DNA of 64,000 nt from Mya arenaria. Its lineage: Eukaryota > Mollusca > Bivalvia > Myida > Myidae. The position numbers and the translations under genes were made by a program. The notes beneath the pieces are model-generated. The model was given only the letters and a program-made list of their open reading frames with translations, had not been told where the DNA came from and did no database searches. The DNA lies in contig NC_069136.1 in assembly GCF_026914265.1 (NCBI RefSeq), forward strand, positions 21,420,715 through 21,484,714. The letters are read 5' to 3'. How positions within the stretch are numbered: position 1 is the stretch's first letter; each line of letters starts with the position of its first letter. Below are positions 1 through 11,800 of this stretch, piece by piece.

Positions 1-908
1 ACAGGGTCATCATTGACCTCGTGCCAAACAATAGGTTCTTCGTTATCATTGTGCCTTTACACAGGGTCATCGTTAACCTTGTACTTCACAACAGGGTCAT
101 CGTTAACCTTGAGCCTCTCAACAGGGTCTGCGTTAACCTTATTCCTCACAACAGGGTCATCTTTAACCTTGTGCCTCTCAACATGATCTGCGTTAAACTT
201 GTGCCTCTCAACAGGTTCATCGTTAACCTTGTGCCTCTCAACAGGGTCTTCGTTAACCTTGTACCTCAAAAACAGGGTCATCGTTAACCTTGTGCCTCTC
301 AACAGGGTATTCGTTAACCTTGTACCTCTCAACAGGGTCTTCGTTAACCTTGGACCTCAAAATCAGGGTCATCGTTAACCTTGTGCCTCTCAACAGGGTC
401 TTCGTTAACCTTATGCCTCTCAAAGGGTCTTCGTTAACCTTGTACCTCAACAACAGAGTCATCGTTAACCTTGTGCCTATCAACAGGGTATTCGTTAACC
501 TTGTACCTCACAACGGGGTCATCGTTAACCTTGTACATCACATCAGGGTCATCGTTAACCTTGTGCCTCTCAACAGGGTCTTAGTTAACATTGTGCCTCA
601 CAACAGGGTCTTTGTTAACCCTGTGCCTCTCAACAGGGTATTCGTTAACCTTGTGCCTCACAACACGGTCTTTGTTAACCTTGTCCCTCTCAACAGGGTC
701 TTTGTTAACCTTGTGCCTCTCAACAGGGTCATCTTTAACCTTGTGTCTCTCAACAGGGTCATCGTTCACCTTGTATCTCTCAACAGGGTATTCGTTAACA
801 TTTTGCCTCACAACAGGCTCTTTGTTAAACTTGTGCCTTCAAACGGGGCATGATTTAACCTTGTGCCTCACGACAGGGTCATTGTTTACCTTGTGCCTCT
901 CAAAAGCG
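1..908. repeat. 30-bp minisatellite array (left copy), in the last intron of CLCA copy A
   Basis: About 30 head-to-tail copies of a 30-bp unit close to CAACAGGGTCATCGTTAACC plus TTGTGCCTCT. The array runs off the left edge. Its right end abuts exon 16 of CLCA copy A. Because 30 is a multiple of 3, long open frames run through it on both strands (decapeptides such as VERHKVNDDP); they look like by-products of the unit length rather than genes. The array matches 32175-33045 almost base for base, so it belongs to the duplicated segment. In copy B the equivalent array lies between exon 16 and a matching-phase terminal exon, so this one is inferred to be intronic. Confidence 0.95.
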
Positions 909-3900
909 TGTTCGTAAGCAAAAATACTTGTAAAAATGTGTGCACAAACCTTCCTTTCGTGGATCTCGGGTGGAGTGTGGGTTATTTAGTTTATGCCTTC
1001 TTAGATTTATAACGACGCATGCTGCAATGAGGATGATAACCGGCACTGCTGTTCCGATCACAACACCAATAATTAAACCCACGATGGTTTTATCATCATC
1101 TATGATAGGCGGAGGAGCAATGTACGTATGATTTGTTCTTCCGTTGAAGGAAATGTTAAATCCTGTGAAAGGAAAAAAGGCGATTGTCTAAAACTATTGC
1201 GCTTTGGAAACATTTATGTCATCTGATGCCAGGTTTGGTCAGTTTCTATAACTTCCTTACGTACATAAATTACGACATAATTGTACTTTATCTTACCGTC
1301 ATACTTACCATTTGCTATTACTATTGACACAATATTAGACATAGGTCCCTCATTTCCAACCTCATCCAAAGCTCTAATGCCCAAAAAGGCTGTCTCGTTA
1401 AATTCTTTTTCAGCTGTTATAGAAATATCGACAGTCTCGTCTTCGCCTGAGTCTCTAGGGTAAAGGTTTTGTTGACCAATGTCCAGAGCTTGCGCATTTC
1501 CAAAATTATTTAACAAACTGTCTAAGTCGTTTGCATAGCGGAATTGATAAGTTGTTGCTGAAATAAAAAGGTAACTAATTATCCAACTTCATTGTGATTT
1601 TAATACTCGTTTTACACTTTCATTAATTAAAAGAAATTATGTTAAGTAGAAATGATTTAAATTAACCTCAAATAAAGTATTCAGTGGCAACACTTATTCA
1701 TGTGTTATGTCAATGAGAGCCTATAAATGCGTTCATGTTACCACTTGGAATACGAGGGGAAAAGGCCATGGTGCGTATTGTTACAGCATTATAGTATAAT
1801 TGAACATGTTAATATTACCTGCTGTTGTAACTAGGGTAAATAAGGTGAGCATGCCAAATATCATACCATTAACAAACATACCGTGTAGGTATTGGGTACA
1901 CTAGTTTTGTCATGATCTAATGCATGTATTGCAGTTTCTGTGTCTGATTTTCTATCCTAAATGCTATGCACGATTCACACAAAATAAAATTTTGTTTAAC
2001 TAAGTATTTTAACAACAAAATGATCAAGATTGGTCGTTCTTAACGTGGGCGTTTTGATTATCTTACAAAAATATACAAGCATGGTACCTTGGCCAGTGTA
2101 TCTGTCGTCACCTGTTGCTGTCCAGCGTATTGTAAAATGTCGGGTGTTTCCATTCGTTTCCACATCTTCTATTCTGAGATCAGTAATCTTTCCCGGGGAA
2201 GTAGTATCCCCTATTGTTGTTGGAGATAAATTGGCATCCTCAACAAGTGAAAACCTTTCAAACCTTTCCTCAATAACGATTTCTTCAAACGCGTCTGAAT
2301 AATAAGTTTCACTGGTTGAAACATAATCATAGTACGTTTAATTTACAATTGGATAACATGAATACAACACAATTTCGGATAGCGTCGGAACTGAAAAATC
2401 TATTAAAGGAGGCCTATTCATGTTGAGATTAAAGGGCATAACTGTCCGCATAGCAATACTTTTTGAACGTAAAAGACTCACACTACAATTCAACATATGA
2501 CATTTTACGATTGGAACACAAAGTACAACCAAGTCAATGTGCCGTTTGTATAACCTGTTTATAAGTGAGTTGAGTAATTACCTGGGTTTAACGTTGCGGC
2601 TCCGACAATGCCAGTCACAATAATGATTGAATTTGCCTTCACAGTGACGCGGGTTTCACTCCGGCCTTCTTTGGGACATGTAAACTGTCCTGTATAAGTT
2701 CCGTCGCCTGCTGTAATGTCTTTACCTAAATAAGTTAGAAGCTATATCATTTGTGGTTCAAATGAACCATTAGGACGAATAAAAGATTCTTCACAATAAT
2801 AAACCACTTAAGCATGTGCTACAGGCAGTGGTCATAAGTCATTAGTCTCTTACTATTGCTATCAGATGCATTTATTGTTTCAACGTTAAAGAATTTATTC
2901 ATAGGACCTGGCGCCATTTAAGGACATTGTTGAAGTCGTATTTTGTACATTTTAAACAGGTAAAATGCTTAGAATTGTAACCTTTTCCATTGTCCCGTAA
3001 AATTACAAAACATGATCCAGACGTGGCGACGACGTTTGCATTCAAAACAGGAGCATTCCCCTTCAATACGTCCGTATAAACCACGTCGTCGGAGAAACGG
3101 GTCGTTACGGTAACTTGATGGTTATCCTTTGATTTAGATTTCACATCGTACTCCCAATTTATAGCTGTATCAGGCTTGGTTTTAACAACAACAAAATATG
3201 TCCCTTTCTGAAAATATATGGTAAAGACACATAACGACGGCTCTTGGGATGAATTAACAATATTATTTCGTTGAAACTATGTGTAACTTTAATGCAGACT
3301 TTCGCCTCGTCCTGTTCCTTAACGTTTCGTCATGGAACTTAGTCTTAACCTTATTTCTTTTCAAAATATTGTAAACATGTACGTATCATTAGTAGCAAAA
3401 CCTCTGAAGTTAAGCGAAAGCCTAGAAATTAATGCCGTTACTTAAGCTATCAGAAATTCAAACAATAAAAACAGTTGACATGCATCACATTTGGTATTGT
3501 AAATACTTATGAAATAGTCCTCACCTGAAACAAGAACAACGATAATATTACTTTGTATGGAAAAAAAGTCAATAAACGCATTATAGAAAGTTGAACTTAC
3601 TGTTAATTTTCCAGTCAACCGTGCCATAATCGGTGTCTCACTTATATTTAAACTTTTCTCAAGTAAGCCCTCCTCTCCTCTTATTTCAAAGTCAAAGTGT
3701 AGGCCAGGGTTGCTTGGAAATATGACAACTGTTGTGTTTAAACCCATCCCACCATCGATAGTGAAATTAAAATTCAACACGCTGCTATTCCTTAACGTCC
3801 CTGATCTCATCTACAAGACACAATGATTTTAAACCTAAAACAAACCATTGCAGCACGAGTCCGTACCCCTTGCAATGTATGCGTCACATTGTAGAATTTG

Positions 3901-5928
3901 TCATAATTTATATGTATATAACATTGATGTTTAAATCTTAAATTGTAAATAAGTGTTAAGTGCTTCATTCCTTTCGTATAAACAGAAAACGAGCGTTTAG
4001 ATCATTTTTTCAACAATATAAGTGTTGCTCAAAATGGCTTTAGGTACGGGTGCGTGTACATGTGGACTAACTTTATTTTACTGCGATAACCATGTCTGCA
4101 TGCAATACACATTTTTAGAATGACTCATACAAAGACAAGAGGAAATTTGTTTATGGTAGTATCAAAAAAGCGTCAATAAACTGTATCACCTTCACCCTAC
4201 CACAAAGGATACCACTTTAACAATGGACAATTACTAAAAGAATACAGCACCCAGAGTGCTAGTTCTAATGCATTGCACTTCTCCTAATGAAATCTTTCTG
4301 ATATGTAAATGCAGTTTGAGGTAAACTCCTCAACGATTTCACGTTATGCTCCGGACAAAAATAAATAACTATGAACATAAACAAAGATCATTTTAAAAAC
4401 TGCATTCAGAATGATGGTTCCTGTGCACTGCACTTCTATCTGTATATAAAATTTGAATTAATACCTTAAGGGCATTTTAAGATCTGCCCCGAACAAAAAT
4501 AGGTATGAAAATTAATAAAGGTAATAACTAAAAACATGCTGCACCATAAAAACTTAAACTTTTCAAGTTACGCTCTAGACAAAAATTCTCGGAATCCACA
4601 GGCACTTTCCCACACACATACACACCCCTACATCACTATTCCCTTTCGAAGGTGGCAACTATACATAGGCGAAAGAGAAGTTAGGTATCCAAGAATGAGA
4701 GAGCGAGCAGAAGCAGGATTTCGTCATTCGCATATACTAGAATACTAGTATGTGGTTTTCGCAACTTCTCTATTTACCAATTTTTAACAGATATCATACC
4801 TCCTCCGATTTACATAAGCCCCCGATCATACTGTTCGACAATGCTTTGGATAAGACAGAAACAAACGTAATATTTCCTCCAATCTCCAGAAAAAGACTTT
4901 TCCCGCCAGTAATTTTCGCAACGTCGGCGAGTCGTACAGAAGACTGGTTTGAGATAGCAACTGTGTGTATGAGTATACCAAGATCTTTCGCTCTGTTTGC
5001 TTGCTCTGTTATTGTTAAATTGTTCGTCGTCTCTTCGCCATCAGACATAAGAATAATCTCAGAATGTTTTGAGGACGTGGGAAAGGTCTTTATGATTTCC
5101 TGAAGAAAAACTATGGGTAAGTGATGGTCTGTAATGTTGTGTTTATATTAGCACCTTAACTAACTTAAGGTTGTCACATTAGTTTTCTTTACACTTAACA
5201 TTACTTCCTTCTTTTCAGTATAGAACCTCCATCTTATAATTGTATAACCAATAATAGGAAAACCCTTTTTTACCTCAAGCACTTTTTCAATTCTTAAAAG
5301 AAACCATATATATATTGCTTATGTAATTCATCACGTCCTTGGTCTCTTTCTGACAAACTTATTTCATAATTATACATATAATAATAATGTTCTGATAAAA
5401 TATTTCTTTTAGAACCTCTATTTTCATATAAAAGCAAGAATGCTTTTAATAATTTAACAGACAAATCAACATTGAGAGAATGAACTCTTACATCTATAGC
5501 AAGCTTCAGTCCACATCCGATACATGTCCCGCCAGCGGGAATCGTTGGAAGAGCATCTACTAGAGCAGCCCTCGTGGCTTCACTGTCGACCTTAGTCATA
5601 GCTGTAGAATAATGGCGGTATTTGTTTTTAATATTTTCAGCAATCAATTCAATTTTAAATAGTATGTGTTTATTCCTAGTGGGAATAAGAGTAGGCAGTA
5701 GGCAATTCAAATTGTGCTTTTATGTGTTCAGCTCTTTGATATTGAACGTTTTGACAACTTATTTATTTTTTTGGTCTTGGAACGAGCAGTTTTTTTGCGT
5801 AATTATCTGCAAACCAGTGATAAAAGACTGATGACGAAAGATCAGATCGCAGATGTTTTCTCTCCAAAAATGATATTTTCTTCATTTTTCTTAAACTGTT
5901 AGTAACGGTTTAAGCCATAAAACATTAA

Positions 5929-5941
5929 AGGTACTATGCAG
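5929..5941 (+). repeat. Left terminal inverted repeat of the Kolobok element
   Basis: AGGTACTATGCAG directly follows the TTAA target duplication. It is identical to the inverted sequence at 15695-15707; similarity stops after 13 bp. Confidence 0.92.
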
Positions 5942-6144
5942 CCTTATTTTAAACTTTTCGGTATAGGTTCTATTCGGCATCATATTTTGATTGGTAATTT
6001 TCTTACGAAAATTTACGATCATTTTACCTGTTTCCGGACGGTATATTACGCTACATTTCATACCTGTACGGAAAATGACGGAAATATTTCCGGAAAAGTG
6101 CGAAGTCGATGATCAGACTGTGACGTCACAGTCGTGAATCCAAA
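5942..6144 (+). promoter_or_regulatory. Left subterminal region: probable promoter of the ballast-domain gene
   Basis: Just inside the left end are ACGAAAATTTACGA (6005-6018, a near-palindrome), several CGGAAAA/TTCCGG-like motifs, and a perfect CRE-type palindrome TGACGTCA (6121-6128) only 17 bases before the ATG. The near-palindrome and the CRE recur at the other end of the element next to the transposase start. Shared motifs at both ends could serve as promoter elements, transposase-binding sites, or both; this is inference. Confidence 0.5.
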
Positions 6145-7302
6145 ATGTCTGACAGCGAGAATTACACAACTGACGGAGATGAATCGATTGATTTTTCGGA
6201 TACTAGCTCGTATGACGCTGAAAATAACATTGTTCCATATCAGTTTGAACCATTAAATAGGGATGATTTAATTGAAGACGACATTAATCGTCTAGATCTT
6301 CACGACGGAGATGATGGAAATCGAATTGGCAACACGAACTGGTAACCTAAAGTTACTAAACTTAATTTGAACTTCTTTATCTATGCGGAATCGATACCCA
6401 AAAATGTTAAAATGCAAATTCAATTTGAATACAAGTTTGGTTTTAAGTCATTCAGTGTCACTGTTTTTATATTTTGTAATTCATGTGACAATTAAGAATG
6501 TCGTGTAATTCAACATTTGTCAAAACTGAAATGTCTGAAAATACATGAACGTGACTATCTGTACTATAATATTTTCATAACTATTGCTTGGTTTATAAAT
6601 TATTTTGTACATCAAATTTCTAATCTAGATTATCATTTATACTCCCATATCCAGCAAAAGAACTTGATTATAGTAATTTTGTAGTTTATTTGATGATTTA
6701 ATTGTTTTAGGTGCAGATGCAATAGCTGTATTGCTATGCATACAGAGCGGGAATCGGTATGCTGCCGTGATGTTGAACAAACAAACTTCAAACTGGATGT
6801 GTTCAATGAAGAAGGCCATGACATTGAATGTATAACAGACCACCCCGGGTTTGGCACTGTTTGCCTGGACCGCTATGTGCTAGAGACTGCATACTACCAG
6901 TACAGACAGCAGTATGGAGTGCCGCAACAGGAAGATAATGAGTAAGTCTTAGTTGTATAAAAGAAATAATCAATGCATGTGGTTCAAAGTTTATTTACAT
7001 TCTGTCAGTCACTAGAATGCTATCACATGATATTCTTAGAACTTCATTTTGTTTTAATATCATCAATATTATAACCGCATATAAAAATTAACCCCCTATA
7101 ATTGGGAGTTACTTGTATAATTTCACATTGGTTTGACATCTTATTTTGCAGGCAACAGAGATATGTGGCATATCGCCAGTTTGTCAGATGGTGTTGGGGA
7201 TATTTGGGAAGAGAGGTGCGTGTTGTACTTCCATCATGTGCAGTTCAAAGGATTAGGGCGCAGTTTCCATCACAGCAGTATGAGGGATTTCAGGACTCAT
7301 AG
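6145..7302 (+). CDS. P2X7 receptor cytoplasmic 'ballast' domain-like protein (transposon cargo)
   Basis: Three exons, 6145-6341, 6711-6941 and 7152-7302, with GT-AG junctions in matching phases (2, then 2) and one 579-nt frame: 192 residues. Residues 1-60 are acidic and low in complexity. Residues 66-192 match the pattern of the P2X7 C-terminal domain: WCxCxxC (66-72), CC (83-84), a central C117, then YRQFVRWCWGYLG (150-162) and VVLPSCAVQRIRAQFP (167-182), followed by QQYEGF. In human P2X7 these cysteines bind zinc and the domain binds guanine nucleotide. There is no P2X channel part: no membrane segment or extracellular domain. The exon 1/2 junction itself creates the conserved W66. A poly(A) signal AATAAA lies at 7418-7423. 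It is convergent with the transposase and inside the same terminal repeats, so it is probably mobilised with it. Function unknown. The domain call is from remembered motif order, not a search. Confidence 0.85.
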
Positions 7303-7679
7303 GCAGTCATGACAGATGTTTGCGACATATTGTTTGCTACTTATGTGTCAGATTTCAATTTTACTATTCCAATATTTTACCACAAGTGTTTTGTGTTTTT
7401 TGTGATGAATCAATTGAAATAAAATGTTTGACAGGTTGGATTACTTTTGCATTTGTTTGAACTACGAAAATGATTCCTTAGTGCAAGGCCATGCCAATAT
7501 TCAATATCCATCATATATGCATGAAGCATTTGTTCCATGTTGTCATGTTTTGGTCACTCCTTAGTTAAATGAGTAAAGCTTGTAATGACAACAATTAAAG
7601 GGTCTGTCTGACAAATTATTTACTAGTGGAAGTAATTTGAAGAAGAGCACTTTAACATATATCCTTCAAATAATTCAAA

Positions 7680-8390
7680 GTTGTTTGAGTCGCCCCAGCC
7701 CATGTGATAGGGACATAATGGCAACTACATTAAACTTTATCCATCGCAATGCAACAGTTTTAGCTGTAAAATCGACTGATCACTTTGTCTAATTTGACAT
7801 ATTGCCCACTATCCATAAACTGAGTTTCATGAACTAGCTTTGATACTTCTTGAATTATCACAGGAACATATTGGCTATATCTTTAATGTCAAGGGCAATA
7901 ACTCGCTCTGATGAAAAAATAAACTAACGTGCATAATCTTCATATTACTATCTATCCACATACCAAGTTTCATCAACTTAGCTAGAGAACTCTTTTAGTA
8001 TTCCAAGGACCGATAATTTTTCCATCAACAGCTATATTTTTATATTTCAAGTCAAGGGCCATAACTCGGCATACATTTACCTGAAGAAAAAAATAAACAA
8101 ATGTGTATTATCTACACACTGCCCTCTTTCCACATATGTTTCATTTAACTTGGCTTTGATTCTTTTTTTCCCTATCACAGGTTCAAATTGGCTATAGTTT
8201 TAAAATCAAGGGCCATAACTTTGTCTGACAAAAAAATTAAACTAACATGCATATTGCCTCTCCACTTACTAAGATCATTGACCTTTAATACTTTTTGAGT
8301 TATTGCCTGACTGAGATTTTTGTGGGCGGACTGAGGGTAAACCTTGAGCCCCGTCCGATGAAACAGGTAGGGGACTAAAAGAAAAATAAG
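7680..8390. repeat. Roughly 155-bp degenerate tandem repeat between the two transposon genes
   Basis: Three to four diverged units, each with CAAGGGCCATAACTC (7893, 8052, 8206), an A-rich stretch and AAGTTTCAT or similar. It ends near GTGGGCGGACTGAGGG. This style of repeat is common in bivalve DNA as far as I recall. No coding sequence seen. Confidence 0.7.
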
Positions 8391-8872
8391 ATGTGGTATG
8401 GGTTTAGGTTTGTAATTTATATTAAGGATGATTGTTATTTCAAACATTAAAAGCACCAAATGATATGTACAACAATTCTCTGGCATTGAATTAACAGAAA
8501 ACAAGGACTAGAATGGCAAACATGCACTTAACAAAGGAAAACAATCAATCTAAACTTTTGAAACCTGATCAAGAGGCTGGATAAGAAAAAAAAAGGTATT
8601 GCTAATATTACACAGATACTATAAAGTTATTTTTAAGTAACAATATTCAAAACTTTAGTGAAAGTATAATACAAAAAAAACATTCCACTGTCACAAAGAT
8701 TCATTAGATTATACATGCATATATACAGAAACAACCACCATTACAGGAAATGATATTCAATTAAGATACAGGTTATACATGTAGTGTTAAAAAAGGAAAA
8801 TGCCAAATTGTTGACAAATCTTGGGATATATTCAAACAGTCACAATCTATGTTTTTTCTTATTTCCCCTACA

Positions 8873-11800
8873 CTAATATTTCAACCTTTTGTTTTTTCCT
8901 AAACACCTTGTTACCTCAACCTTGGTTGGCTTTCTTTTCCCTGATGTGAGGGGAGGTGGGGCTGGGGTTGACAGTTTGTTTTTTTCACCACATATTTCTA
9001 TACACATGTCAAGAAGTTCCTTTACATAACCAAAGGTCATTTCATCATTCACAAACTTGACTGAAAAGTCATCCTTATATTTTGGAAATACTATCTTCAG
9101 GTTGAACTTTCCATTTTTTGATATTTTTTTACCTCTTTGCACATTTTCATTGAAATGTAGGGCCGCCAAGTATTGGCGACACATTTGTCCGTGGAAGGAA
9201 TATGCTGTCATTTTTGGTGCAAAGTGATTGATTACACTGTGAAATGATTCCAGTGTTGACGTTTGAAATCCTGTGGACAGCTTTTTGATGTCCTTGCACA
9301 GTCTCTTGTTTAGCAGAATGTCTTCCATTTTGGCAGCTGCCTTTGAGCCCTTTTTTAACCATTCTCGGGGTTCAAGGGGACCATGGGTGCACTGCTGGTA
9401 GAGGTCACCATGTCCAGTGTGAATGTCTTGAACATGGTTGACCACTGATGTCCACTTTGCTGCAATCATGGAGCCCTCCTCTCCCTGGGATGATGCGGCT
9501 GACCAATAAAGGTGATTGGTGATACTCTTCATCCACTTGCAGACTATGTTGCAGTCTTTTTCCTTGGACAGTGCAAGGAGCTTCTTTTTCACAGCTGAAA
9601 CATAGTAAGAGTATGTGAAATATGTACTAAATGAAACTTTTGGAAAGTATCATAAGCCAAATGTTGGGTTTAAGTTTTTTATCACATGTTGGTTTTGAAA
9701 TGATCACTAAAGAATAAAGTCTTCTTTATGAAATGAACAATGTTTTGAAATGAGATCCTTTGGTTCCCCATTGTGACTGTTTAAGCAAAATTTGGTTGAA
9801 ATTAACCACACTTTGTCTGATAATGAACAATAACAATTGCTCATCTTTAGCACTTGTCAGAAGTAGGTGGGCTTTCCAACATGCTATTATAGCATTCATG
9901 AGACTTATAGACTGACAATCTAGGTCAATCATTATGATTTAACCCTAGATACGGTAATACATGTATGTTTCCACAGCTGAACAAAATATGTGTTACCTTT
10001 TCCAATATGCCACACATCAAAGGAATGGACAGTCCCAGGTAAATTCTCTCTAATCCACTTTTGTATTTGCAGATGCCTGTCTGTAATGATTTCTGCAAGG
10101 GACAGGCCACATCTGCGTAAACTGTCAGTTGCTCTCTTAAGGCCCTCCAACTCCATATGGTAGCTTGACTTCACTTCATTGGACTGAAAAAGATAGCAGA
10201 AATAATTAATTATCATGTTGCTAAATCACCGTGGTATCAATATTCATACAATGTAACTGTTAAACCAGTGAAGACATTTTTTACATAAACACCCTGGACT
10301 TTAATTCAATATATTCTCATGTAAACTAGGCAAAAAGGTAATAAGTTGTATGTTTATTTACCATCATCTTATTTGAGAAACTAGGACTAGTGCACCAGCC
10401 TTCACTATTATGTTATCAAGTTACAGAATGTTTTTGTTCTTGCCAAATCATATGCAATATTTTGTCAATCTTACTCAAGAATAATGAATACATCTCTTGA
10501 AAAGTCAACAAAATTACTAGTTATTCTAAAATATCCCCAATTCTGTTTGACATCAACCTTTGGCATTCATGCATTGGTCTTACACACAACAGAAGGCATC
10601 GTATGATCAACTATTATGTCATGTTATATCTTGCTTCAGACCCAAAATACATGGCAATGTCCCCAAGCAGATAACTTCAAACATTTGGAGAGACACATGA
10701 TGCAATAATAACCACTCATTTGATAGCCAATGTTGCTTGACTTAAAATGGCTGAATATCTTGAAAAGTTTATTAATATTAACAAACCTGCACAAGTTCAA
10801 TGGCTACTACTCTCCCGGTGTGCATATCAATCATGGAGTATACACCAAACTTTGCAGAGTGTCCCGGGCTGTCAGAACGTCCATCTCCAGCAACCACAAG
10901 CTCTTCTTCGCGGTCTAGAAGGACACTTATCAGTTGGTCATTACACTTTGTCCACACTCTCTCAATTGCTGGCCACAATACAGTTCTTTGATGACTAAAG
11001 AAAGTTGAAAGACTAATACTTAATACATTAATAAAATCAAAAATTCGCAGCACTTTCGAAGGTGAACATCCTGAGAACAAAATGCCAGCACTAAGAAGAA
11101 TGTTCCCAGCAGGAACACCTCTAACTTTGGGCTGTGACTCCCATCGCCTGGTGTGTCCACATTCACAAACTTGTTTGATGGCCATAGCTGATCCCTGGAC
11201 ATTGCAGACTTTGCCTTTGGTAGGGAGATGGCACATTTCACATCTGTTGAACAGTTCTAAAAGATTGTCTTCAAAAACAAGAAACTTCCTCTGCTTATGT
11301 ACATCTGCCCTGAAAAAGATGAATGTTCTTATGTCAATTAATCTTCAGTTCTGACAGCATACATTATGCTTTTATAAATTGTCAATTGCAGACAAATGAG
11401 GAATCAAGAAATGCTAAAAAATTGAATGCACCAGTGATTAAGGAAGTAATTTGAATCAATTCAAGTAGCACTATGTGGATAATTTACAACATATTTGACT
11501 ACTCACATTGGCTTAATATTTTGGTGGGAATGATATAGCATAATGATAAAGATGCGCTTTAATACTGAAGTTATATATGACAAAGACTTAACAGGTTTAT
11601 TTATGAAGGCATAACTTACTGCCTTGGGTTATCATCTTCTGAGTCACTGTACACTGAGGCTTCTGTTTCATAGTCCGGATCTATGGCTTCATCATCAGTA
11701 TATCCCCAGGATGATGTGGACATGAAGGATTTGTTGAGTGTTGATTCAACAACAACCCTGCCCTTCTTCCGTGCAGGAGTTGAGGCGAGGACTGGGGCTG

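Noticed and set aside
21-853. Long open frames on both strands in the 30-bp array (LVPLNRVFVNLVPHNRV-like and VERHKVNDDP-like repeats)
   Set aside because: A 30-bp unit without stops keeps any frame open. Frames occur on both strands, and the array sits in an inferred intron.
2030-2302. Plus-strand 90-residue ORF
   Set aside because: The antisense of CLCA exon 14, whose minus-strand translation matches the FnIII-like region.
4750-5103. Plus-strand 117-residue ORF, also at 36860
   Set aside because: The antisense of CLCA exon 10, the VWA exon with MSDGEE.
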